Source: Lepisosteus oculatus
Lineage: Eukaryota > Chordata > Actinopteri > Semionotiformes > Lepisosteidae
Direction of reading: 5' to 3'
Length of the DNA: 64,000 nt
Assembly: GCF_040954835.1 (NCBI RefSeq)
Contig: NC_090707.1
Coordinates: forward strand, 19,238,570 to 19,302,569
Position 1 is the first letter of the stretch. Every line of letters begins with the position of its first letter. Below the pieces are notes generated by a model, which was not told the DNA's origin, ran no database searches, and worked only from the letters and a program-made list of their open reading frames with translations. Positions 49,018-61,739 of this stretch are shown piece after piece. Position numbers and translations under genes: made by a program.

Positions 49018-49267
49018 GTAAAGCAAGATATCATCAGTAATGCTGAATTTGTTGCAGAAGCAGAATAATATTTTTGTCTTAGTAAATTAGATTGTGTTCT
49101 CAATTACTGTTATTTACTCTGTTGATTTGCTCTTTATCTCTATTGCTGTTAATGTCAGAAACTCACCAGGAACAATGCAAAGGAGAATATATATTTTGTA
49201 TTAATGTATATTTATATTTACAGATCTTTTTCAAATTATACATTTTTTTTTGTTTTTGTTAATTTAG

Positions 49268-49465
49268 ACACTGAAAAAGAAAGTACAAAACTTTTCATCA
49301 AAGGTTTCTACTAGTATAGAAAAACATCTCAGTGGAAGTGGTCCTAGAGAAATTGAGGAAGCAATAAATGAACTTCAGAAACAGGTGAATGATTTTGACA
49401 AGACAGTGGATGAATACAAGCAGAACCTTGATATGTCTGTGCGACTACAACAAGCTATGGAAGAG
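49268..49465 (+). CDS. CCDC141: CCDC141 exon 19
   Basis: The acceptor is taatttag and the donor gtatgt starts at 49,466. Its 66 codons run TLKKKVQNFSSKVSTSIEKH through RLQQAMEE. Confidence 0.93.
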
Positions 49466-51160
49466 GTATGTAGTATGTTAAGCAAACAGTATCAAAGTCT
49501 TTTTCTTTCATGTCATGTGTAAATACTATATATAAGATGTTCAAAATATTCAACAGTAGCTCCAGTTTGTTAAATTCTATGAAGTATGTCTTATGCTGTA
49601 TATTCTACATGCATATTTGTTCCTTGTATATTAAACATAGGGTTTCTCTGAGCAGTAACACTATTTTTCTCATATTGCCAATTCTAATTTTATCAAAGTA
49701 AAATACACATCTCAGAAGACAATAGACCACATTACTGGAATGACTAACTGACTTGAATAATTGATTTCATTCAATCCATTCTGATTACTGTCAAAAAAGG
49801 CATATGTAGTATAAATCCTCAAGATTTTTTTCTATTTCTCAGTCTTAACTACTTGACTCTAATTCCTGTGGCCTTTAGGAAAGGGGTCCTTAACTTCATC
49901 GAAGTTCCTCTATGCATACAGCTGTCTTTTGCCTGGGACATTCTAGAACCTCTTGATTGATCCTTCCAGTGTTCCAGCCTCTCTTTCCTAACTCTACTGA
50001 TTGACGGGGAACTTCTGTTCCTGCTAAATCCCTTTTACAAAGCTGCAGCATTTATTTTTAGAGACTACCATTGTTCTTTCATTCCTTTGTGTCTAACAAG
50101 CATGCCTGGAATTTATTCTTCAAATGGCCACACAGGTTTTTTTTTCATATGGTTACTTCAGTATAGAAATGCAACATTTATTAAAAAGACGTAATTCAGT
50201 GATAATATTTCACCTTATATGTTTTCAGAGTTGCCGAGGTGTGGTCTGACCCCATATGTTAACCAATGCGTTAATGAACATGTACAATAGTTGTTTTTTT
50301 TAATCTTTTAATCTTTATAAAAGCTATAATTGTTTTAATGTAAAACTTTATTTTTAGTTATATCAATTTCGTTTCACAGCTTCCAGAAAGAAGAACAAAT
50401 GACTGACAAATAAGCTCTTAATAAGTTAAGAGCATGTACACTCTCTGGTCCAAAATAAGTTTTTTAGATGATTTTATAGTGTTTCAGCTCACAAAACCTT
50501 CATTTGGACATACATTTGGCTAAACAGATTGTTTAAAAATGAATTCACTGAAACATTAAAGGTAGCCTTATTTTCCAGTCAAGCCATCAAGGGGTGAATT
50601 GATCCCTTATGTTAGAAATCTACTTCAGTTAGCCCCCTTCAGTTACTTCAATTAATTCAAACATTAAGATGTTCATATAAATGGGTTTAAAATTGATGCA
50701 AGCATACAGTGTATAGTTAACATACAGTGCATGTATTAAGGATAGTCCACTTTAAAATATATGTGACATGTAATCAATTTTTTTAATATAATCATTTTAA
50801 TCAACTTTTTAAATAAAAATAGTTTCAGTTTTTAATTCATAAAGTATCAATGTATCAAGATGGAAATTACAGAATGTTTCCCCCTTTAAGAGTTCATTAT
50901 TAATATCACCACTATCTGTGAGTGATGTGGACTTCTCAAGTATCCATATGCGTTAGAGAGGAAATTGCTTGATGATGATGAGCTTCAACAAAATTAGAAG
51001 CTACTCAGTAAATCAGGCTAAGGGACAATATTATTATTATTCAGCAATAACCTCTCTTAGATATATGGGCATTGAGACATTTAGAAAAAAATACAGAACT
51101 AAAAAACTACAAATGTACCCTTTTCTCCATTATATTAGCTTTTTTCTGTGCTTATTTTAG
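49466..51160 (+). other. CCDC141: CCDC141 intron 19
   Basis: 1.7 kb without a recognised exon or repeat family. The segment 49,860-50,100 is slightly GC-richer but shows no named element. Confidence 0.6.
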
Positions 51161-51344
51161 TATCAGTTTTGGTGTGATGAAGCAAGCGCCACCATTGTGC
51201 GTGTTGGGAAATATTCTTCTGAGTGCAAGACCAAAGAAGCAGTGGGGATCCTCTACAAGCAATTTGAAAAATTTGTCTGGCCTACTGTGCCTCAGCAAGA
51301 GGAAAGAATTAATCAAATCACTGAGCTGGCTGTAAGATTACATG
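51161..51344 (+). CDS. CCDC141: CCDC141 exon 20
   Basis: The acceptor is tattttag and the donor gtgaga starts at 51,345. It encodes [20 protein letters not shown] through ITELAVRLH plus one base of Gly. FW..DASATVVRVGKYS..CKTKEAV is a family signature. Confidence 0.95.
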
Positions 51345-51780
51345 GTGAGAAATAACCAAATATCAACTTATTGCCCTTACAGTACAGTACAGTACAATAG
51401 GCCTTAGTAGAGATTCAGCATGTGAATGTTTATATAAAAGCTTTTCTTAATTTTTTTTTACATGTTCACCATGCTAATCCAATGTAAACTGTGATTTTTA
51501 TGTATTTAAATAATGTATAATTAATTATATTAGTGTCAGCATTGTAGCTGAGCTCCTTCAGACTGTCCAGATTAATGAGTAAGTGGCCCTACTCCTGCCC
51601 TTCTTCAAGTGGAAACCTTAGCATAGCTAATTAACCTATCACTACAATACGATTCATCAAAAGATCCCTCAATCTTTTATAACTGTGAGAAAAATAGAGT
51701 ACCTGAAGAAAACCCATGGCAACATGGGAATAATATGGAATTCGATGCCAGACTTCACTGCTTAAACAAGGGCGAAGTTG

Positions 51781-52045
51781 GGGTGGAGGGGTGGCACTGT
51801 GCCTAAAGGATCTGTGCCTGTTGAAGGTGCCAGTTCAAATCCCACGGCTGGCAGAGGAATCCTACTCCGTTGGGCCCCTGAGCAAGCCCCTAAACCCCAG
51901 CTGCTCCAGGGGCGCCGTATAAATGGGTGACCCTGCGCTCTGACCCCAAGATTCTCTCCCCCCGTCTGTGTGTCTCATGGAGAGCAAGCTGGGATATGCG
52001 AAAAGACAAATTCCTAATGCAAGAAATTGTATATGGCTAATAATC
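51781..52045 (+). repeat. tRNA-derived SINE with L2-like tail
   Basis: It has a head GGTGGCACTGTGCCTAAAGG with CAGTTCAAATCCC, a body CCTGAGCAAGCCCCTAAACC and GACCCTGCGCTCTGACCCC, and a tail GGGATATGCGAAAAGACAAA, ending TATGGCTAATAATCTTATC. The head matches the fragment at 9,682. This copy is full length, 150 bases upstream of exon 21. Confidence 0.8.
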
Positions 52046-52201
52046 TTATCTCTTAAACAATATTTAGTAAACAGTATGACATTTAGGTATTTGGTTGTTC
52101 TCCTTTTCCCCAGTTGTATTACTAAAACAATACATATAATATTTTTCATGTGTATGAAAAATTGCCATGCAAGTATTTTAATTGTGATTTTTAATACACA
52201 G

Positions 52202-52314
52202 GTCCAGAAGAAGGAAAAAAGTTTATTGAGAAAACTGTCACTAAGCACAATGAAATTTTGGAATCTATAAAAGAATTATGTAACAGTTTAAGGGATCTTG
52301 AAGCCAAACTTCAG
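52202..52314 (+). CDS. CCDC141: CCDC141 exon 21
   Basis: The acceptor is aatacacag and the donor gtacta starts at 52,315. It encodes (G)[19 protein letters not shown] through [23 protein letters not shown] matches the family. Confidence 0.94.
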
Positions 52315-52643
52315 GTACTAAATCCAAAACAGTATCAAATGCATCATATGTGAACTCATAGATATTTAATAGTGAACCAACTAGCCAAATTAATTAAATA
52401 TATTTTGTATTATGATTATATATTATAATAATTAAAGGAGAGCCACGTGTTATCAAAATCGGTTTGACAAAACTGAATATGGACAAGACTGGTTTTGTTT
52501 ATATATACTAATCAACATACAGTATAGAATAAGTTTTATAAATCTTACATAATTTATTTATTTAAATAAATAAAAATGAAGCATATAGCAAAAGTAATTA
52601 TTTTAAGAAAACTTATCTTTCCTGTATGGAAACTTCTTTTCAG

Positions 52644-52760
52644 GTTGAGATTTTAAGACAGCAATCTGACACAAATGATGCTAATAATCAAGAAACAACA
52701 AACAAATCTCTCTCCACAACAGGAAAAGCAGAATCCAGTTTTACAGATTCTACCGAAATG
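52644..52760 (+). CDS. CCDC141: CCDC141 exon 22
   Basis: The acceptor is cttttcag and the donor gtaaga starts at 52,761. Its 39 codons are VEILRQQSDTNDANNQETTN then KSLSTTGKAESSFTDSTEM. Polar and probably unstructured, it marks the start of the low-complexity region. Confidence 0.88.
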
Positions 52761-52924
52761 GTAAGATGAAACACAAGTATGGGCTCTTTTTAAATCACTC
52801 CTTTTAGTTTCTCATTATCTTATTTTGATTATGCAAATAATATTAACATTTTAATTAGGATAATTGTTTTCTGATTCTTTTGCTCTAAAACAATCATGCC
52901 ATTCATGTTCTATGCTTTATACAG

Positions 52925-53464
52925 GTGAAACTAAACAAATGCCACAACAGGCCTGCTCTTTTTGAAAAGGATGATACTGAAAATGAACATGATTTTAGAT
53001 TTGAAGATGCCATGTCAGTTCACAATTCAAATATACAAACTGAAGTAAGCAACAGAATGAGTCAAGAACTGTCCAATAACATCAGAGCTGATGACAAACC
53101 TTTTACTCAAGAGTTTTTTTCTGAAAGGAGCATGACTGAGGTGTCAGACAAATCCACACCTGTAAATGCTCTTTGTACACTGAAAAGGAAGGAGCGACTG
53201 CACACAACCTACTCCTGTGTGCAAACATTTAATCTCTCAAGCTCTCCTGTTGAAAGGGAGAGAAAGATAAATGTTCTGCATCAGACCGGAAATAGAGTTC
53301 AGACCACCCCATCGCCAGTTTGCCCTGCTGCTCATGACTCTTCAGACTTTGCACTCATGCAAAGTAAATTTCAGACAAAGGAAAATAAGGACCTTGATCA
53401 CAGAAGTGAAGATCACAAACATCAGGCTTTTGTCTGTTTTCCAACATCATATATAGATATGCAG
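52925..53464 (+). CDS. CCDC141: CCDC141 exon 23 (disordered)
   Basis: The acceptor is ttatacag and the donor gtttgt starts at 53,465. It has 180 codons, VKLNKCHNRPALFEKDDTEN through CFPTSYIDMQ, in phase 0 at both ends. It is rich in Ser, Thr, Asn, Lys and Glu without a domain. I see no close match to the mammalian protein, so it is assigned by frame, splice sites and place. Confidence 0.88.
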
Positions 53465-53680
53465 GTTTGTGCTTTTTTCTCTTAATTATGAGACGAGTAT
53501 AGTCATTTCATAAACTGAATATATATATATATTAAGGTCCAAGTAGGTCTGCATTAACAGGGTTGAGTGTTCAAGCAATGCTATTTAGAAAAAAAGCTTA
53601 CATTTTGATAAAGCATTATGTACATTCTATAGTATATATCTAGACATTTCATGTACATTCTGTATTTTATTTACTTATAG

Positions 53681-54624
53681 GTCAGGAAAATGGAAAATGT
53701 ACTGCAAAGTGAGCTATCACATTCAAAGGAAGATGATTTTTTTTGCCAGGATGCAACTGATTTGTTTCCTCTCACTGCTGAGGGGAGCATGCTTGAAGAG
53801 GGAGACGTACAGAATGAAACCCTCACAGAGGAGTCCCTGTCCATCGATGAATATGAGTGCACATCACCTGATGATATTTCCTTACCCCCTCTCTCTGAGA
53901 CACCTGAATCCAACATCATCCACTCTGAAACAGATCTTGATGATGGCTTTTGCCTCAGTTCTCACAGCTTGCATGTCAGTCTGTGCAGCCAGCAACCACA
54001 TGCACACTCACAACTTGGCAATAACACATTGAGTAATAGTTCTGATTACTTAGCACCTGCTGCTCCTGGTGACGCTATAAACCACCGGCAAGAATGGTCT
54101 TCTGGTCAATCTGAAAGCTACCCTTCTCCCACTGTGGGGCTGAATCCTAAATTTAGGTCTGAGTCCTCTTCTTTTGTTCGAAGCCCCTTGACAGTGTCTG
54201 CTCCCAGCATTGTCTCCAGCACACTTTCTAGCATATTGAAAAACAAACCTGCCCATGACTTGGTCAGTGGGACAGTAAGTGAATGTCAAGAAACCCTTTA
54301 TGCTGTGCATGAGAGTTTTACAGAGATGCAAGAATGTTTGCATGATGCCAAGCCATGCATGGGAAACTCTAGTAGAATGCATGCTTCACCTTCCCCAGTT
54401 ACAACGGATCTCCTGAACCATAAATCAGATCACGACCCAGGTCTATGCAAGCCGACATCCATTCGAGAAGAGATCAGGCTTACATCGGGGAACAGAGCCA
54501 TGAGCAGCTTAGCTGGCCAGGGCCCTAACTTCTCCAAACTGTTGTCTAATGCTACAGTAATGGAAGGCTCTCCTGTGACCTTGGAAGTAGAAGTAACTGG
54601 ATTTCCAGAGCCTACTTTAACCTG
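53681..54624 (+). CDS. CCDC141: CCDC141 exon 24 (acidic motif and first half of Ig 1)
   Basis: The acceptor is acttatag and the donor gtgggt starts at 54,625. It has 314 codons plus two bases. Its N-terminal part carries the conserved DEYECTSPDDISLPPL block at about 53,846-53,893. The C-terminal part, GPNFSKLLSNATVMEGSPVT through FPEPTLT and the first two bases of Trp, is the A-to-C strands of an I-set Ig domain. Confidence 0.95.
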
Positions 54625-55393
54625 GTGGGTAGCCTACAATAAAACAGAGTAAATCACCATAAACGTTTAAGCAGTGAGTTAATCTCTTAAAGTTTTGCTT
54701 TCCAAGTTAAGAAAGTTTAGATAGCATGAATAAATGACACCATTAATAAGTTAATGGAACAGGTTCCTTTGGAAGCAAATGAATGTTTCCCCTCTATAAT
54801 CAAAGATGATATATTGTTGAATTCAGCTTAGATTTAAAATGGAAAATAGCAGAATCATGCAGAAAAGTTGCAGCGTTCTTTAAGATACGTGGTGTATTGT
54901 ATTGATTTTACTGATTATATTAGACCTTGAGTAGTTTATTCATTTATTAATTCAGATTATTTTTTTGAAATGCAAAAGATGAAAAGATAAAACAATAAAA
55001 GATACACACAGTGAAAATAAAATTTTAAAAAAACAAAGGATAAGATGCATGAAAATGTTTATGAAAAAAATAACCTTATGGCCAAACCTTCAGTCCTTTA
55101 AATTTGATTTGTTCCAATTTTTTCAGTATGTGCTACATTTTATTTTCTTTTTTGTTTAACACGATGAACTAACACAATGTTTTTTTAACATTGATTCCTA
55201 ATTTGATTACGAGCCTGTTTTTGTTATTATTCTTACATTGACTGAAATAATTAGCAATTACAACTTGTTCTTATATTATTTTATTTCTGCTGAGTATGTC
55301 TAAGAATGCTGTTGACCTTTTTAATAGGATTTTCATTTATTTGTTATTTGATTCATTAATTTGTGTGACTTGAAAATTCACTTTTTGCTTTAG
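54625..55393 (+). other. CCDC141: CCDC141 intron 24
   Basis: 0.77 kb of AT-rich sequence. It splits the Ig domain inside the core Trp codon. No other feature is seen. Confidence 0.8.
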
Positions 55394-55670
55394 GTACAGG
55401 AATGGACAGAAACTGACCAATGATGAACACACAGAACTTTCACAAAAAGAAGGCAAACACAGTTTGTTCATTCAGAAGGTCACTGATAACGATGCTGGCC
55501 TCTATGTTGTTCGGGCCACAAACTCTAGCAGTACTCTTTCTTCTAGTGCAATCCTGCAAGTTAAAGGTAACTGGCAAATGTATTTCACACACACTGTTAG
55601 ACTGGACTGGTTCACATGTTTTGCCACTCTTTGTGTTGTTCTGTGGTTATTGTATTTAATGTTAACATAG
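55394..55670 (+). CDS. CCDC141: CCDC141 exon 25 (second half of Ig 1, with read-through tail)
   Basis: The acceptor is tgctttag. It encodes (W)YRNGQKLTNDEHTELSQK, KVTDNDAGLYVVRATNSSST and SSSAILQVK, which complete the Ig domain. Reading on gives GNWQMYFTHTVRLDWFT then CFATLCVVLWLLYLMLT and TAG at 55,668. That is a hydrophobic tail like the C-terminus of one mammalian CCDC141 form, and a possible tail anchor. Alternatively the donor GTAACT at 55,567, right after the Lys codon and one G, joins to exon 26. An ATTAAA at 55,776 could serve the short form. Confidence 0.92.
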
Positions 55671-58600
55671 TTCATGTCTATGAGCTCACTTCACCACTGA
55701 ATGTGTGCTGTTTCTAATCCTGGATATGGATCTTTCCTTTAAATACAGTTGCACTATGCACCCAGTAACTGTTACATTAAATTTGTAGAAGTGTGTTATA
55801 ATTTAATTTTTATGATATTACTGTGCAATGTTGAAATATAACCAATAATGTGTTAAGTTTACCTTTACACTTTTCACAGTATTACTAACTTTATACTGTT
55901 TATCTCCTGTGCCTTTGTAGAAAGAAATGACTATGAATGCTTAGCTCTTTAATTACGCAGCTTAGACTGGAAAACAACATGTAATGTGCAACAAAACATT
56001 TTTTAAGAATCCCAAGACTATAATACTTTATGTCAAACGTGTCAGCTCATCTGAAAAAATATTGCTTATAGAATGTACAGTAACAGTGATGCCAGTAAAA
56101 CTGCATGATTGGGGTACAAGAGAAAAACCAATTTCAAATTATGTTGAGAATCCTCAACAGTTACAGGAAGAGAACGTTCTGAGATTTATATAAAACTGAG
56201 TCAGATTTTGAAGCCTTATTTTGCAAAGGAAACCAATGAATGTTGACAGGATGAGAGGGCACAGTTATGCTTTTGTAAATGCTGTAACTCCCAGTTACTG
56301 TGCATCAACACTCCATTTCCAACCAATTTGTCTTGGTGAATGTTATAGCTTGCAATTGGACAGAATTATGAAATCAGCAAAGCAACCAGAATGAAATACA
56401 TTAGCTTTTACTGTAATTTTTCTAATAGGGAGGAAAAATCTTTTAGTGAAGATATTATGAAAGTGATATTTGTAATTTTGATTTTTTTACTAACCTTGTC
56501 TAGCTTGCCATTTTTTATTCTGATACTGGCATTGAAATGAAAAAAAAAATATGTTGCCTAAGCACTATACCAAATTGTACTTAAATCTCAGGACATGCAT
56601 GGTAAATGTTTATATTAACACATTTTTAAAATGTGTATCTGACATCCTTTTAATTTCAGAATGAAGATAGTAGAGGTGACAGATAAAGAAATCTTACTTG
56701 TATGTTTTAAATTATTAAGAATACTTTATATAGAGGAGTTTGTTTCCTTGTGTGCAATATAGTAAACTTATTAGGTAAATTGTTTAATTTCAGCTTTATT
56801 ATAATGAATTGGTTCAATGAAAATGGAATTTTTCCAGCATGGATTGATATCTAAATTTACCACATAGAATTATATTTAGTATTATAATCAACAGGATTGT
56901 ATTGATATGCCATTTTCTTTAAGGGTTAAATAGCTTTCATGGACAGGTTTTCAAGTAGTCTACCTATTGCTTAGCACCTGTTTTTGGTCAATCTACTATT
57001 TATTTGTAACACATTTGTATATTTAGTGCTTAAATGTCATGGTACTCTGAACCACGAAAGCCTCCAGCAGCTATTCGACCAAAATAGCTTTCAATCACTG
57101 ATGGCTTACACTGAGAGTGAATGTGATGACCTACATAAACCTAGATTAAAGATTTCAGATAGCACACTTATTTAACACAGCATGTTTGTAGAGAAAACTT
57201 ATGCTGTTAATAGCCAAAAGAGATGCATGAAATGCTGTTTCACTGTCACTTATATATTTTATTAATGGTTTCAGTTCATATAAACCTTACTTTTTTTTAC
57301 TTAATTGAGGTAACAAAAGCTTTTCACTAAAATAATATGCTTGTGCACTTCTGTTGTCTGTTTTTTTCAGTTGGATACATTTTCATGTAATAACATTATT
57401 CAGTCAATTAAAATGAAGTAAATTGCTAAACAGTTCCATTTCTTGAACACTTATCACCGATTGTACAGTATGTGTTGTCTGCTCCTGTATTATAGCTTTG
57501 GAGTGATATGTATATTTGGTTGATGCAGTGTCCACAGTTTGATTTCTTTATGCTAATGTGTAATTTGATTAACTGTTGTATATTCCCTGTGCAGCAGAGA
57601 TGTATCCTTAGATTCCTCTTTGCAAGGTTGTTTCCTTTACTTTCAGTAGTTTAAAAGGAAAGTGACGGACACGTTTAATTGAACTACATTCCTCCATCTG
57701 GGGAACTGGAGTACTTCTAAAGAAGCAATCATGAACATCTACTTTTTTGCCGAAGTGAGAAATATGTTATTGGCTCAGGTTTAAGACTAGAAAACAGTCC
57801 AGTGGTGAACAATAGCACAATGATGAATCTGGCTTTAAGCTATTCTTTAGATTGCATGACAGAAAGGGGAAATACTGAAGCTGTGTATCACAATCGCATA
57901 ATTCTATAATCAGGAGGGTGGGAAGAAATAAAGTTGTATTTGAAAGTAAGGCTTTGTGTTGTGAATCTAGCGCTGTGAATTGTGAATTCCACGGCCTCAA
58001 ATGTTTTATCATACACTTTTCTGTAAAAAAAAATTATCTAATTCAAAATAATAATTCTTAAATTACTGTAATTCCTGTGAAGGGATCACAATCACATAGG
58101 CTATGCTTCACACGATTTGTATTTAAAAACTGCCAGATTGGAAATATGAGTGTGTATGAACAACTTTAGAGATGATTATGTGTGACAGGTTCACAACTTA
58201 ACCAGTCACCCTTGTGATTATCTGCCATTAACCATGCCTGTGCATTAACCACAAAATAGCAAAAAAGGAGACTTTGGGAGACTTTGAAAACAGTGAATAT
58301 GCCTATAAAATTATAAATCTCAACATATTGACATCAAGTAGGAATCAATTCACTAAAAATCATTTTTTTAGCTTAGTGTGAATAAGAAGTTGAGGCTGGT
58401 TTTCATACAAAAAATGATACAGTTTTGTGAACTGAACTGTGCTGAGATATTCTGTATCACATGAAGGTCTCAGAGAAATAGAAAATGAAACATAAAAACT
58501 TTATTTCCTTCAAAAAACAAGTATTCAGAAACATTCTGGAACCTAACCGAAAATTAATTAATTTTTTAATTAGGTGTTAGAAGTTTTCTCCTTGATGATT

Positions 58601-59715
58601 ATTGCCTTTATAAAACAACAATGTGTAAAAAACACTTTGTCTCACACAATTTGAACTCCCTAGAAATAGCTTTTTTGTTACATTTTTATTTGAATACACT
58701 GACAAGCCATTATAAAAAAAACACTCTTTGAGAAAAAGAAGAGTTAAAACATACCCATACATTGCTGTATTGAATAAAACTGTTTTAAATTGAAAAAAGA
58801 GGAAAAAACATACCAGTATTTGCACTTCACACATGCTTCAGTGGCAGAACTCTGAAAGATAAGGTAAGTTAATTTCAGATATCCTTGAATCCATGCCTCT
58901 GAAAGAATTGTATTCCTTCTGCACTGCTCAATTTTTCAAAAAGGACCCTACAATTGATTGTAGTTTTGATTTTGAATCTGTTTAAGCCTCCTCAGAATAG
59001 TTTGAACTAGTTTTAATTACTAACCTATGCTTGGGACTGATTTTAGTAATAATCACATCTAATTTTAATAATCATCACTATTAAAGGTAGTTTAATACTA
59101 AGTTTTATTATTTAGCAAGTAGAAAAATTTCTTAAGTGTTTTTTTTTCAGTTTCTCAGATCATATAATATTTTCTTTCCTTCATATGAAGTTCTGAAGTC
59201 ACTTTCTAGATTCTTCAGTTGCTTCTCAGACTGATACTTTGTAAATATTCTAATGAAGTATTCATATTTACTTTCCTTCCAAGCTGACATCAACCTCAGC
59301 TGTTCTGGAGTTGTCACACTGGTCTTTTTTACAGACCTTCTCAGGTGACAGTGCTGTCTTTCTTCACCATGAAGACCTTGGTGAATGAGAATGGTCTTCT
59401 CATTCATTGGAGAATGCAAGCAACTTGGGTTGCTTAAATGTTTTAAATTATCCTTTATAATAGAGAACAGCATCTGGATTTGGGTATTATTTGCAATTTG
59501 AAATGCATGGCATATTTATCACTATGCTTATTTTTATTAAAATAACAGTAAATGAGTTTGTTTTAGTAAAACAGTACTTTGTAAAAGCATTACGTCTTAC
59601 TAAGACTACTATTACATTTAAAGAAACAATATATAATATTCTCCTACAGTATCCATTGTCAACATGCAGAATACAGATTTCAATGGGACTGACTTACTGT
59701 GCTATTATCAAGTAA

Positions 59716-59940
59716 AGAGTGGAGCAGTGGTTAGCATTGCTGCATTAGAGATCCAAAGTCCTTGCTTATGGCACCAGTGTGTATGGAGTTTATTGGATGC
59801 TCCAGTTTTCAAACACCTCCCAGAGACATACTAGATTTGACTGGGTGCTGTAAATTATTCTCGCCTGAAGGATAGATCCCTGTGAGTCCAGGCAACTCTT
59901 GCCATTAATTGTCTGTGTGAGAAGCGGTTATGCCTGTGCC
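59716..59940 (+). repeat. HE1/V-SINE-like SINE copy 4 (worn)
   Basis: The head GGAGCAGTGGTTAGCATTGC TGC matches the other copies. The body and the tail (GAGAAGCGGTTATGCC) are heavily diverged. Confidence 0.6.
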
Positions 59941-59983
59941 TACAGCTGATCAAATATGGTATAAAACACCATAACAATAAATT

Positions 59984-60002
59984 CACACACACACACACAC
60001 AC
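59984..60002. repeat. (CA)n microsatellite
   Basis: About nine uninterrupted CA units. Confidence 0.95.
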
Positions 60003-61329
60003 ATTATAAAGAATACTTTTCAGGGCTAATGTGTTGTTTAAGAGAAAGTCGTTATGGAAATTACAGGAAAGCAAACAAAAAGTAGCTGTTCTAATGCTAG
60101 GAAGCAGGACTGGCTAAACCAGACTTTTGGAAACACGTTTATGTAAACACGGAAACACGTTTATAATCTCAGTGGTGAAACTATTACTATTTTTTGTCAT
60201 CTATTTTTTAAATCAGTAATTTGGATTGCCAGTTATTAATAAACTTAACACTACACCACTACACAAAATACTGTGGAAGTTTAGAACATCATACCTAAAC
60301 ATGTCAGGGTGTCACCTTCAACAGTTTCTTTCAAGTTGCGGGAAGCTGAGCTCCACAGTCAATCTAGATTAACCAAATGGCCTCCTTAATTTCTTACCAG
60401 CAAAGGACACAGGAGGACCATGCACTCTTTCCTCTGCAATGTGCACTGTGAGAGACATTCTTTCCTTGTAGCACTGTGAGTGAGACCCATAATTGGCATT
60501 AAAACTTAGAAGAGTAAAGCTCACTGAAAACACTCTAGGATCCCCAAAACTGAGGTTGTTTTTTGGATGGTACAGTATATGGCTCAAGTACACCCAATCA
60601 CTCAGTACTGCTTCAGGAAGTCTAGGTTAAACCTGAGTAATGACATAGTTCTGATTTGACCCCAGGAAGTTTGGTTTGTAGGACTTTAAATCTCTACTAC
60701 GAATTACTAAGTAGCACCTCTTTTTAGGTTGAATCACTCATGATTCCCATAAGTTGTTATTTTAAAATAAAGTATTTTGCCATCTTAGTGCATACAAATC
60801 TGGTTGAAACTCCTAAGCACCAGTATATACAGAAAATATAATTAATTTAATTAATATTAATTATAATATAGTATATAACTATTAATTAATTACACCAATA
60901 TTAAAATAATATATTATATATACTTTCATTTTCACATGAATGTTCTCTTAAGTTTAGTTATAATGTAGTTAAAATTCAAAAAGTGGTGAGTATTTGTATT
61001 CAAGGGGAATTAAAGTAACATCTTGAGAGTTTGTTTTTGTTTTACAGGGCATTATAGACAGAATTTGGGTATAAGCTCAAAATACAACAATTATTGATGA
61101 TGTTTTTATAACCTTTTATAGCTTTATTCAAAGATATTAGCTTATTTTCTCCCAATAAATGATGTTTAACAAGATTGTTACTCATGATGGCAGCAATGCA
61201 TGTTGATCACCTCATATGGAGATGCTGATGTATTTTACAAAGATAGGATTTAGACTCTAGGAAATGTAAAATGCTTTAATGCCAATTTTTTAGCTATTTG
61301 ATTCATTTACAATATTATGTTCTCCCCAG

Positions 61330-61484
61330 TTTTAGGAGAATCCCCCAAGTTCTTATCTAAAATTGAAGATAAGATTTTATTTGTTGGCGAAGATCTCTTT
61401 CTTGAGTGCACTGTATCAGGAAGACCCAGACCTTCTGTCGTGTGGTTAAAAGATCATATGATTGTGGCTTCTGGAGAAAGTAGA
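61330..61484 (+). CDS. CCDC141: CCDC141 exon 26 (first half of Ig 2, alternative)
   Basis: The acceptor is tctccccag and the donor gtaagt starts at 61,485. It begins with two bases that complete the codon left by the exon 25 donor. It encodes (V)LGESPKFLSKIEDKILFVG, EDLFLECTVSGRPRPSVVWL and KDHMIVASGESR. It is a clear intracellular I-set Ig half (LEC, W). It joins exon 25 in frame, so I assign it to a longer CCDC141 form. Confidence 0.82.
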
Positions 61485-61609
61485 GTAAGTTATCCAATTA
61501 TTAGTTCTTGTAAAAAAAGAGAAGCTTTCTAGCATTATTTGAAAAATACAATAGAATGGAATATATTCAATATTTTCTCATGGATTTTATTGACACCTTT
61601 TTAACACAG

Positions 61610-61739
61610 GTTCAGCTTCAAAGGGAGACCCATGTCCTGTTAAAGAAAGGAATTGTTCTTTCAGATTCTGGAAAATATTTATGTGTTGCAAAAAATGAAG
61701 TTGGGGAAGCTTGTTGTTCAGCATGTGTGGTTGTCAGAG
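61610..61739 (+). CDS. CCDC141: CCDC141 exon 27 (second half of Ig 2, alternative)
   Basis: The acceptor is taacacag and the donor gtaaat starts at 61,740. It encodes VQLQRETHVLLKKGIVLSDS then GKYLCVAKNEVGEACCSACV VVR plus one base. DSGKYLCVAKNEVGEA is a textbook Ig F-G strand with its Cys. Confidence 0.82.

Larger units (their letters stand above)
55671..61329 (+). other. CCDC141: CCDC141 intron 25 or 3' flank
   Basis: 5.7 kb of AT-rich sequence. It includes a worn SINE (59,716-59,940), a CA microsatellite (59,984-60,002) and an AT-rich run (60,840-60,930). No further exon is convincing. Confidence 0.65.

Noticed and set aside
54050..54382. 110-codon minus-strand frame in CCDC141 exon 24
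   Set aside because: It is a shadow of the real coding exon on the plus strand.
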